Assembly (NCBI RefSeq): GCF_042650605.1
Contig: NZ_JBHSBN010000009.1
Coordinates: 62,001-126,000, forward strand
DNA: 64,000 nucleotides
Reading direction: 5' to 3'
Source of the DNA: Micromonospora_J zhanjiangensis
GTDB lineage: Bacteria; Actinomycetota; Actinomycetes; Mycobacteriales; Micromonosporaceae
The stretch's first letter is position 1. Each line of letters starts with the position of its first letter. Shown piece after piece: positions 32,941-40,600 of this stretch. A program made the position numbers and the translations under genes. Under the pieces are notes generated by a model. That model saw nothing but the letters and a program-made list of their open reading frames with translations. It was not told the origin of the DNA and made no database searches.

Positions 32941-33543
32941 GTGGACTCCCTCGCAACCAAGGGACTGACGCTGCGCTCCCATACCGGCGTCGCCTACCAG
33001 TTCGACCCGGGTGCGTTGTGCCTGGAGTTGCTGGTCACCGGCGGCCCTGGCCCCTACCGTCGGTACGAGGTCCTGCACGAGCCTGCCGACTTGACCGCCT
33101 GGGTGGACCGGTCGCGGCTGGCTCCCACGCCGGCCCTGAAGGTCTCCGCGGCCGAGGTGACGGACGCGCGACGACTGCGTGATGCGCTGTTTCGAGTGGT
33201 CACCGCCCGCACGCGTGGCGAGCAGGACCCGCCCGACGACCTGGAGATCCTCAACAAGGCGGCCCGCCATCCCGCCCTGGCGCCCGCCATCACACCGGAC
33301 GGGCAGCGCCAGTGGGCCGCAACCCACAGCGGCACACACCTGCTGGCCACCGTCGCCCGGGACGCCATCGAGTTGCTGACCGGCCCCTTCGCCCACCGCG
33401 TCCGCACCTGCGCCGCCGACGACTGCCACCTCATCTACGTCGATACCTCACGCCCTGGTCGCCGCCGTTGGTGCTCGATGGAGCACTGCGGCAACCGTCA
33501 CAAGGTCAGGGCGTTACGCGCCCGCCACCACGAGGAAGGATGA
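32941..33543 (+). CDS. CGNR zinc-finger (ABATE-domain) putative regulator
   Basis: 200 residues. An N-terminal ABATE-like domain (about 20-150) and a C-terminal CGNR zinc finger with C-x4-C in RTCAADDCHLIYVD and CSMEHCGNRHKVRA. The family is thought to be stress-related DNA-binding regulators. GTG 32941 fits the leaderless promoter. Its stop overlaps the ATG of the SRPBCC gene (ATGA). Confidence 0.88.
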   Translation: MDSLATKGLTLRSHTGVAYQFDPGALCLELLVTGGPGPYRRYEVLHEPADLTAWVDRSRLAPTPALKVSAAEVTDARRLRDALFRVVTARTRGEQDPPDDLEILNKAARHPALAPAITPDGQRQWAATHSGTHLLATVARDAIELLTGPFAHRVRTCAADDCHLIYVDTSRPGRRRWCSMEHCGNRHKVRALRARHHEEG

Positions 33544-33944
33544 CCGCCGTGCCTACAGGACTCACCAAGGACGCCGGCTGGCAGATCGGCGTGTCCCGCA
33601 CGCTGCCCCACCCCCTGGCCGTCGTCTGGGACTTCATCAGCAGCCCGGACGGGCTCGCCCTCTGGCTCGGCCCCGACGCAGTCCTGACTCCCGAACGCGG
33701 CGCCCGCTACCAGACGGCGGCGGGAGTCGTGGGCGAAGTGCGCGGCTACCGCCCAGCAGATCGCATCCGCGTCACCCACGGAACCACCACGATGCAGGTC
33801 GCCCTGACTCCCGCCGCCGGCGGGACCCGGACGATACTGCGCTTCCACCAAGAGCACCTGGCGAGCGCCGAAGAACGCGAACAGCAACGAACCCACTGGC
33901 AGAGCATCATCGACCAGGTCGCTGCCGCCCTCGACCAGCAGTGA
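33540..33944 (+). CDS. SRPBCC (AHSA1-like) domain protein
   Basis: 134 residues of START/SRPBCC fold: VSRTLPHPLAVVWDFISSPDGLALWLG at the start and a final helix (THWQSIIDQVAAAL). These bind hydrophobic ligands or assist Hsp90-like systems. It is translationally coupled to the CGNR gene and has GAGGAAGG just upstream, so the two probably act together with the divergent VOC protein. Confidence 0.83.
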   Translation: MTAVPTGLTKDAGWQIGVSRTLPHPLAVVWDFISSPDGLALWLGPDAVLTPERGARYQTAAGVVGEVRGYRPADRIRVTHGTTTMQVALTPAAGGTRTILRFHQEHLASAEEREQQRTHWQSIIDQVAAALDQQ

Positions 33945-34042
33945 CAGCGGCCTGCGACAGCGACCCGAAATCTCCCCGCCGGGGTCGTGCGCGGCCGCCG
34001 CCACGCAGGAAAATTGTCGTACGCACGTTCTAATCTGGACGG

Positions 34043-35566
34043 GTGTTCGCGGCGTTGGCGGAGTTGGACGAGGGGCTCGATGCCCACTCGGACAGGCCGC
34101 TGTGGGCGCTGCCCGAAGCGGACCTGCTCGCCGCCCTGGACGCCGCACACGTCCGGGAGCAACGGGCGGTCGCCGCCAAGCTCGCCCTGGTGCGGGAGGT
34201 CGACGGTCGGGGCCTGGCCGCGCGGTACGGCTGCACCTCCACCGCCGTGCTGCTGCGCGAGCGGCTGCGCCTGCCGGTGCAGGCCGGCCGCCGGCTGGTG
34301 ACCACAGCATCGCTACTGGACCGGGCCCCGGAGCCGGTGCGGGCGGCCCTCGACGCCGGGGCGATCACAGTGGAGCAGGCGCTGGTCATCGCCGAGACGA
34401 TCGCCGACCTGCCGACCGACGGTGGCGGTGACCCTGATGCCCTGCGCCATGAGGACAGCGATCGCACCCACCCGGGAGCAGAGGCCGACGACCGGGCCGG
34501 CGCCGCAGCGGACGATCGAGGCGGCACGGTCGGCGCCGGGGCGTACCCGGATCGGGTGGACAGCGGCCCGACCGGCGCGGGTGTGGGTCCGGGCCTTGGT
34601 GACCGTGGTGGGATCGGCGCCACCTGCGGCGACGCCGGTCCGGCGGCCGGGACGGGCGGCGTCGGTGGCCGGGACGTGGCTGCGGATCCCGGACCGGCCG
34701 AGGTCGCGCGGCGGGCCACCGACCTGCTGCTCGGGTGGGCCGGCCAGTTCGACTCGGGCGCGCTGCGCAAGCTCGGCACGCGGGTGCTCGCCCATGTCGC
34801 CCCGCACCTGGCCGAGGCGGCCGAGGAGCGCGCGCTACGCCGGGCCGAGCGCCGCCAGCACGACCGGCGGGACCTCACCTGGTCCACCCGCTCGGACGGG
34901 TCGACCTGGCTCACCGGCCGGCTCGACGCGGAGACGGCCGCCCTGCTGCACGCCGCCGTCGACCCGCTGTGCAGGCCACACGGTCTCGGCGACGACCGCG
35001 GCCCCGGCCAGCGCCGGCACGACGCGCTGGCCGAGGTCTGCCGGTTGACCCTGGCCACCGGACGGCTCCCCGACAACGGCGGCGACCGGCCGCAGGTCGT
35101 CGTCACCACCCGGTACGACACGCTCAGCGGGCAACTGACCGCCGGCACCCTCGACACCGGCGCGCCGGTGGGCCCGGCGACGGTGCGCCGGCTGGCCTGC
35201 GACGCCAGGCTGCTGCCCGCCGTGCTCGGCGGCGCCGGCCAGGTCCTCGACGTGGGCCGGCAACGGCGACTCATCGACGGACCGCTCCGGCGGGCCCTGG
35301 TGCTGCGCGACCGGGGTTGCGCCTTTCCCGGCTGCGACCGGCCCGCCCGGTGGTGCGACGCGCACCACATCAGGTCGTGGTCCCGAGGCGGGGACACCGC
35401 GCTGCACAACGCCGTACTGCTCTGCCGGTTCCACCACCGGACCGTGCACCACACCGACTGGCAGGTCCGCCTCGCCGCCGACGGCCACCCCGAGTTCCTG
35501 CCGCCACCCTGGCTCGACCCGGCCCGGACCCCACGCCGCAATCCCCGCCCTCACCTGCGCATCTGA
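34043..35566 (+). CDS. DUF222 / HNH endonuclease (13E12 family)
   Basis: 507 residues. The DUF222 region is split by a low-complexity Gly/Asp-rich insert (about 130-225). The C-terminal HNH nuclease carries the Cys pair CAFPGC, the motif CDAHHIRSWSRGG and the last His region CRFHHRTVHH. The 13E12 family is multicopy in mycobacteria and relatives; its biological role is not settled. GTG 34043 lies 6 nt after TAATCT (34031-34036), a leaderless arrangement. Confidence 0.9.
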   Translation: MFAALAELDEGLDAHSDRPLWALPEADLLAALDAAHVREQRAVAAKLALVREVDGRGLAARYGCTSTAVLLRERLRLPVQAGRRLVTTASLLDRAPEPVRAALDAGAITVEQALVIAETIADLPTDGGGDPDALRHEDSDRTHPGAEADDRAGAAADDRGGTVGAGAYPDRVDSGPTGAGVGPGLGDRGGIGATCGDAGPAAGTGGVGGRDVAADPGPAEVARRATDLLLGWAGQFDSGALRKLGTRVLAHVAPHLAEAAEERALRRAERRQHDRRDLTWSTRSDGSTWLTGRLDAETAALLHAAVDPLCRPHGLGDDRGPGQRRHDALAEVCRLTLATGRLPDNGGDRPQVVVTTRYDTLSGQLTAGTLDTGAPVGPATVRRLACDARLLPAVLGGAGQVLDVGRQRRLIDGPLRRALVLRDRGCAFPGCDRPARWCDAHHIRSWSRGGDTALHNAVLLCRFHHRTVHHTDWQVRLAADGHPEFLPPPWLDPARTPRRNPRPHLRI

Positions 35567-35690
35567 TCCGGGCTTGACCGGCCGAAGCGGCGGAGTCCGG
35601 CCACCCACATCACCCGGACGTCTCATCCGGCTCGACGGGCCGGGTTCGGCGGAGTACGCCCCACCGCCCGCACATATGATCCGGACCCGG
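35562..35690. repeat. degenerate 59-bp tandem repeat across the DUF222 stop codon
   Basis: TCTGATCCGG (35562) recurs as TCTCATCCGG (35621), and CGGCGGAGT (35588) recurs at 35647, both 59 bp apart. A partial third unit has TGATCCGG at 35677. The first unit contains the stop codon of the HNH gene. Confidence 0.65.
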
Positions 35691-35761
35691 CGGCAGCATG
35701 ACGCCGTAACCGACCCGTCCGACTCCGCTCAGGGCCGCCTTGTCTCCAGTCGGCGGTCCGG

Positions 35762-35980
35762 TCAGGGTTCGTCGTTCGACTCCTGGTCGTTCTTCCATGG
35801 CTGGTGTTCAGCGATCCACCGCTCCACATCCTCCGCCAGCCAGATGGCACCACCGGCCAGTCGCTCATAAGGCTCCGGGAAATCCGGGCGTGCCACGAGC
35901 TGGAGCACCCGGGTGCGCGAGACGCCAAGACGCTCCCTGAGTTCCTGGGCGCCGTACAACCTCTTCCGCCGGCCAGCCAT
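35762..35980 (-). CDS. excisionase/AlpA-like HTH protein
   Basis: 72 residues of MerR-like winged helix (HTH_17): RLYGAQELRERLGVSRTRVLQL, then DFPEPYERLAGGAIWLAEDVERWI. This is the standard form of actinobacteriophage and integrative-element excisionases, and also of chromosomal AlpA-type regulators. No integrase gene is near. ATG 35980 lies 7 nt after -10 TAGCGT (35988-35993), so it is leaderless. An upstream ATG at 36028 is possible. Confidence 0.8.
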   Translation of the reverse strand: MAGRRKRLYGAQELRERLGVSRTRVLQLVARPDFPEPYERLAGGAIWLAEDVERWIAEHQPWKNDQESNDEP

Positions 35981-36008
35981 GGAGCCGACGCTAGGCGGTG
36001 CACTAAGG

Positions 36009-36071
36009 GCATATGTGCCAGTTGACATATAGCGCAGACTGACGGACCTGGGCAGTTAGCATATGTGTCAG
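36009..36071. promoter_or_regulatory. repeated 13-mers in the divergent control region
   Basis: GCATATGTGCCAG (36009-36021) and GCATATGTGTCAG (36059-36071) are direct repeats with one mismatch. A related inverted copy (TGACATATAGC, 36024-36034) lies between them. The arrangement upstream of the excisionase-like gene resembles a small-HTH binding region. Confidence 0.5.
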
Positions 36072-36244
36072 GCACGGTATCGGAGGCGTTCGTCGCCGCG
36101 GCAACGGTGGCGGACGCGTACAGGGAAGCGGTCCGGTTACGTGACAACGGCTCCGTGGCCGGACCTGCCCGTTCGTGGAAGGTGACCCATGGCTACGTCT
36201 CGGCGGTCCTCGGCATCATCCGATCCGGCTCGCGACGGTTGCAC
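36065..36244 (+). CDS. possible small HTH protein in an overlapping frame
   Basis: From GTG 36065 the frame reads VSEAFVAAATVADAYREAV, then PARSWKVTHGYVSAVLG, which resembles a short HTH protein. It runs without a stop into the next gene in another frame. The end given is where the protein-like part fades; the true end is unclear. It could be a real overlapping gene, a frameshifted remnant, or chance. Confidence 0.25.
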
Positions 36245-36671
36245 CGAGCGGTGTTGCCGGCGGCGGCTGGAACTGCGGCCCGGGGACGTCTTCCGGCTCG
36301 ACCGACGGGCGTCGGTGCAGTTCGGCGGGGAGCGCGAGCTGCTGTTCCGGTTGACCTCGGTCAGCCACAAGTCGGGCTGTCACGGCTGGGTCTGGCTCAC
36401 CGGCTACGAACTCGGCCCGACCGGCGAGGCGCTGGCCAGGCGGGAGGTCTTCGTCCAGCTCGCCGGCCTCCAGCCCGCCCGGCTGCCGGTCTCCAACGCG
36501 CGGCCCGGCCGGGCCGGAGAGCAGGCCCGCGGTGCGCACGGCGGTTCCGCCGCTCAAGACCGGCCGCCCAACGCGCGGCCCGGTCGGGCCGGAGAGCAGG
36601 CCCGCGGCGCGCACGGCGACTCCGTGGCCCACGCCCGGGCGTCCAACGAGCGGCCCGGCCGGTACGCCTGA
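36189..36671 (+). CDS. small conserved-type protein with repeat-expanded C-terminus
   Basis: 160 residues. The conserved-looking core (about 27-102) is strand-rich: LELRPGDVFRLDRRASVQF, then HGWVWLTGYELGPTG and REVFVQLAGLQPARLP. The C-terminal third is made of a 25-residue repeat (NARPGRAGEQARGAHG...) produced by 75-bp tandem duplication. ATG 36189 has GGAAGG upstream. Function unknown. It diverges from the excisionase-like gene. Confidence 0.65.
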   Translation: MATSRRSSASSDPARDGCTERCCRRRLELRPGDVFRLDRRASVQFGGERELLFRLTSVSHKSGCHGWVWLTGYELGPTGEALARREVFVQLAGLQPARLPVSNARPGRAGEQARGAHGGSAAQDRPPNARPGRAGEQARGAHGDSVAHARASNERPGRYA

Positions 36672-36730
36672 CCCGCCCACGCCCGGGCGTCCAACGAGCG
36701 GCCCGGCCGGTACGCCTGACCCGCCCACGA
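36495..36730. repeat. nested 75-bp and 48-bp tandem repeats at a gene end
   Basis: A 75-bp unit starts at 36495, 36570 and, partially, 36645. A 48-bp unit (starting CCCACGCCCGGGCG) occurs at 36628 and 36676. The first 48-bp copy contains the stop codon of the gene (36669-36671); the second brings an extra TGA just downstream. Confidence 0.88.
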
Positions 36731-36929
36731 CCGCAGGACACGCCGGCTCGTGGGCGCGCCCGGGTCCACCGCGCCCCCGCAACAGCACCAGTACGGCGGC
36801 GGTCACCGCCAGTGGGCCGGCCGCCGCGACGATCCGGGGGGAATCCCGGCGCCGGCCGCGCCACCGGGGCGCTGTCGATGTCGTACGGCCGCACTACGGT
36901 CGCGGGGAAACGTCGACCGAGGAGGGAAC

Positions 36930-37313
36930 GTGACCGCCAGCCGTCCACGCCTGGAGTTGCACTCCGCCGTACTCGACGCGCCGGACGCCCGCGAGCTGGC
37001 CGCCTTCTACCGGCGGTTGCTCGGTTGGGAGACCCGGCAGGACGAGCCGGACTGGGTGACGTTGCGCGCCCCCGGCGGTGGGGCGGGCCTGTCGTTCCAG
37101 ACCGAGTCGGCGTACGTGCGACCGGTCTGGCCGGCCGGGCCGGGTGATCCGCAGATGTCGGTCCACCTGGACATCGCGGTGGACGACCTGGCGGTGGCCG
37201 GGGCGCACGCGGAGGCCGCCGGGGCGACGCTCGCCGGGTTCCAGCCGCAGGACGACGTCCGGGTCTACCTCGACCCGGCCGGTCACCCGTTCTGCCTCTT
37301 CCTTGCGGAGTGA
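36930..37313 (+). CDS. VOC-family protein
   Basis: 127 residues. LHSAVLDAPDARELAAFYRRLL opens the first VOC module, the middle has MSVHLDIAVDDLAVAG, and the end is VYLDPAGHPFCLFL, the usual actinobacterial glyoxalase-like pattern. The substrate is unknown. GTG 36930 has GGAGGG 4-5 nt upstream. The stop lies in the first copy of a 17-bp duplication. Confidence 0.87.
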   Translation: MTASRPRLELHSAVLDAPDARELAAFYRRLLGWETRQDEPDWVTLRAPGGGAGLSFQTESAYVRPVWPAGPGDPQMSVHLDIAVDDLAVAGAHAEAAGATLAGFQPQDDVRVYLDPAGHPFCLFLAE

Positions 37314-37338
37314 TCCCACGAGCGGAGTGATCCCACGA
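37305..37338. repeat. 17-bp tandem duplication spanning a stop codon
   Basis: GCGGAGTGATCCCACGA occurs at 37305-37321 and 37322-37338. The TGA in the first copy ends the VOC gene. Confidence 0.9.
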
Positions 37339-37567
37339 GCCGGTCAGGAGCCGCCGACCGCGTCGTAGGCGCGCCGGCTGTAGAACAGGTCCGCTTCCGC
37401 CCGTGCCCCGCCGGTCGATGCCGATGCTACGGACCCGGCCCGGCCGGCAGGCCGAAACGGAGGCAATCGGCAGGCCCGACCACGGGCCGGGGTGCTGATG
37501 CCGGGACGCCCAAGGCCGCCAGCGGGGACCCGGCGGCTCCTCGTCAGACGGGCGGGCCGCGCAGCCG

Positions 37568-37608
37568 GTGACCTCGGGCCCGGCCGCGCTGCCGGGGCCC
37601 GAGGTCAC
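37568..37608. terminator. distal terminator of the oxidative secretory operon
   Basis: Fourteen-base perfect arms (GTGACCTCGGGCCC and complement) with a 13-nt loop. It is the second of two hairpins downstream of the leftward operon, in an otherwise gene-free 353-bp stretch (37314-37666). Confidence 0.75.
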
Positions 37609-37623
37609 GACATGGCCGGCGGA

Positions 37624-37655
37624 GAGGGGTCCGGCCGTGCGCGGCCGGACCCCTC
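37624..37655. terminator. proximal terminator of the oxidative secretory operon
   Basis: Perfect 14-bp stem (GAGGGGTCCGGCCG and complement) with a TGCG loop, 11 nt past the stop of the dehydrogenase gene. Together with the distal hairpin it isolates the operon from the rightward VOC gene. Confidence 0.85.
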
Positions 37656-37666
37656 CCGCCGCCGGG

Positions 37667-40600
37667 TCAGAGTTCGCGGACCCGGATGTTGCGGAACTCG
37701 ATCGCGTCGGTGTCGCTGTGGTTCTGCAACCCGAGGTACCCGCTGAGGAACTGGCGCAGGTCGGTCGGCGGGTCACCGTCCCGGGAGGACTTCTTGCCGG
37801 GCGTGTTGTCGAACTCGTTGATCACCACGCCGTTCCGGCTGATCGTGTAGTGCTGGCCGAGCACCTTGATCTCGTAGTCGTTCCACTGGTTCTTCGGGGT
37901 GATCCGGGCGTCGGCCAGGCCGCGCGGCGAGAAGTTGTAGACCGAGCCGGTCTTCTGCGGCTCGCCGGTCTCGCCGTCGTAGAGCTGGATCTCGTGGCCG
38001 CAGTAGATCGCCACCCAGGCCTGCGAGGTGCGGGCCGAGCCGACCGTGCCGCAACTGCCCGCCGGTCGCTGCGCCAGCGGCGTACGCGGATCGGGGAACC
38101 GGACGAGCAGCCCGCTGTTGGCCCGGGCGTCGCCCGGCGCGACGTCGCGGAACTGCACCCGGACCGAGAAGTCGGCGTACGCCTGGCCGGCGTACCAGAG
38201 CATGCCCAGGCCGCCGGCCGAGCGGATCGACCCGTCCGGGCGTAGCCCGAACGACCCGCCCGGTGCCTGCCGCCAGCCGGCCAACGAGTACGCCGAGCCG
38301 TCGAAGACGGTCCCGTACCCGGTGGTGGCGCCGATCGGTGACTGGGCGCCGGCCCGGCGCAGGGCGTTCGCCTCCCGGTTGTCGACCACGTGAGCCGCGG
38401 TCAACTCGGTGAGCACGGTCTCCAGGTGGTCGACGAAGGCGCCCCGGTTCGGCCAGGTGCTCTCGTCGTCGATCAGGTCGTTGACCGTGCAGCCGCCACC
38501 GGCCGGGTGGTTGGCGATCTGCGTGTCGGTGTCCAGCAGCCACACCGTCGGTCGGGCGTCCGGCGCGGTGCAGCCCGCGGTGACCGGGACCGCGGAGGTG
38601 GCCGTCGACCCGTCGGCGTAGGTGACCTTCAGGCTGGCGGTGAAGGTGCCGTACCGCTTGTAGGTGTGCCGCGGGTGCGGCGCGGTCGAGACCTTGCTGC
38701 CGTCGCCGAAGTCCCACTCCCAGGCCACCCCGCCGACCCGGGCGCTGGAGAAGGCGACGGTGCGCGGCTCGGTCGGCGCGACCGAGCGGGCGGTGGCCAG
38801 GCCGGGGTTCGGCGTGGCGGCCCCGCCGGTGTACGTGATCCGGATCAGTTTCTGGTTGTTGTGCAGGCTGAAGAAGCCGCCCGCGTAGTCCAGCATGTAC
38901 AGCGCCCCGTCCGGGCCGAACTTGGCGTCCATCCAGGACTGCAGTTGGTTTGCGCCGCCGCCGGGCTGGATGATGGCGCGCAGGTCCTCGGCGAAGGCCG
39001 GCGCGCCGGCGTACGGCACCGCCTCCGGGTCGACGGTGACGGCGATCCGGTTGTTGCTGCTGGACTGGTCGCCGATGAACCACTTGTTGTCCCAGTACGC
39101 CGGCCAGGCCACGCCGCTGTTGACGTCGACCTTGGACCGCTGGTACGTCGGTCCGTCCATCACCGCCTGGCTACCGCCGGACAGGTACGGCTGGGTGTAG
39201 GTGGCCTCCTCGACCTTGTAGCTGGGGATCCCGTCGGCGCGCTTGGGGTAGACCGGGCCCCCGCCCTGCGGCGAGTACCAGATCATGTTGTCCCGCACCG
39301 GTGGCAGGTTCACCAGGCCGGTGTTGCGCGGCGACTCGTTCTTCGGGTTGTCGCAGTCGTACCAGCCGGTCAGCTTCGTCGCGTCGGTGTTGCTGCGGTC
39401 TCGGTACGGCTGCCGGTTGCCCATGCAGTACGGCCAGCCGTGGTTGCCGGCCGAGGTGATGATGGTGGCCGTCTCGTACTTCGCCGGGCCGAGTTCCGGG
39501 TTCGGGCCGCCGGCGTCCGGGCCGACCCAGGCGGCGGTGAGCCAGTGGTTGACCGGGTCCCAGGCGATCCGGGAGATGTTTCGGACGCCCATCACGTAGA
39601 TCTCCGGCCGGGTCTTGCCACCGCCCTGCTCCTGGCCGGTGAACAGGTTGCCGTCCGGGACCGTGTACGTGCCGTCCGCCTCCGGGTGGATCCGGATGAT
39701 CTTGCCGTTGAGGTCGTTGGTGTTGCCGGCGGTACGCCGGGCGTCCTGGAACGAGACGCCCTTGTAGTCCTGCGTCCAGTTGTTGCCGGAGTAGCCGTCC
39801 GACCCGCCGGACGAGTTGCTGTCACCCGCGCCGATGTAGAGGTTGCCGGACTCGTCGAAGGTCATCCCGCCGCCGGCGTGGCAGCAGCTGTGGATCTGGG
39901 TGTCCCAGTGCAGCAGGTCCTTGCGGGTGGCCTGGTCGAGCGTGCCCTTCGCGGCGTCGTAGGTGAACCGGGAGACCGTCCGCTGGCCGATCCGCCGGTC
40001 CCGGTCGATCGACTCGTGCGGCATCCAGTAGACGTAGATCCAGCCGTTCTGCGCGAACTTCGGGTCGAGGGTGATGCCGACCAGGCCCTCCTCGTTCTTC
40101 ACCAGTTCGTCGCCGCTGCCCCGGTTGCCCATCACCTTGAGCGTGGTGAGCAGCTTGACCTGCTTGGTCTTCGGGTCCCAGCGGTGGATGGTGCCGCAGC
40201 CCAGGCCCACGTTCGGGTCGTTCCAGCTGGCCACCGGACCGGTCGGGCAGGCGGCCTTGCCGATGTAGAAGACCGTGCCGTCCGGCGCGATGGTCAGGCC
40301 GTGCGGCTCGCCGATCTGGTCGAGCTGACCGGGTTGGTTGGTTGCGGTCAACCGCTCGATTTTGTAGTTCGCGGCGATGGTCGCCTGGCAGTCGCCGCGG
40401 ACCGTGCCGCTGGTCCACTGGATCGCGCCGAGCAGGTGGCCGAGGAACCGGGTGTCGCTGGTGTAGCTCGCCTCGGTGCGGCCCATGCCGGTGTAGAAGG
40501 ACCGGCCGCCGTCGTAGTCCCGGCACCAGGAGACCGGGTGGAAGGCGCCGTTGCCGCTCAGTCCGGCCTGGTACGTGTTCTCCTGCACCTGCGCGACCGT

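Noticed and set aside
36397..37776. Minus-strand frame covering the small repeat gene and VOC gene
   Set aside because: It is low-complexity Arg/Pro/Gly throughout and opposes the VOC gene, which has a good RBS and intact fold.
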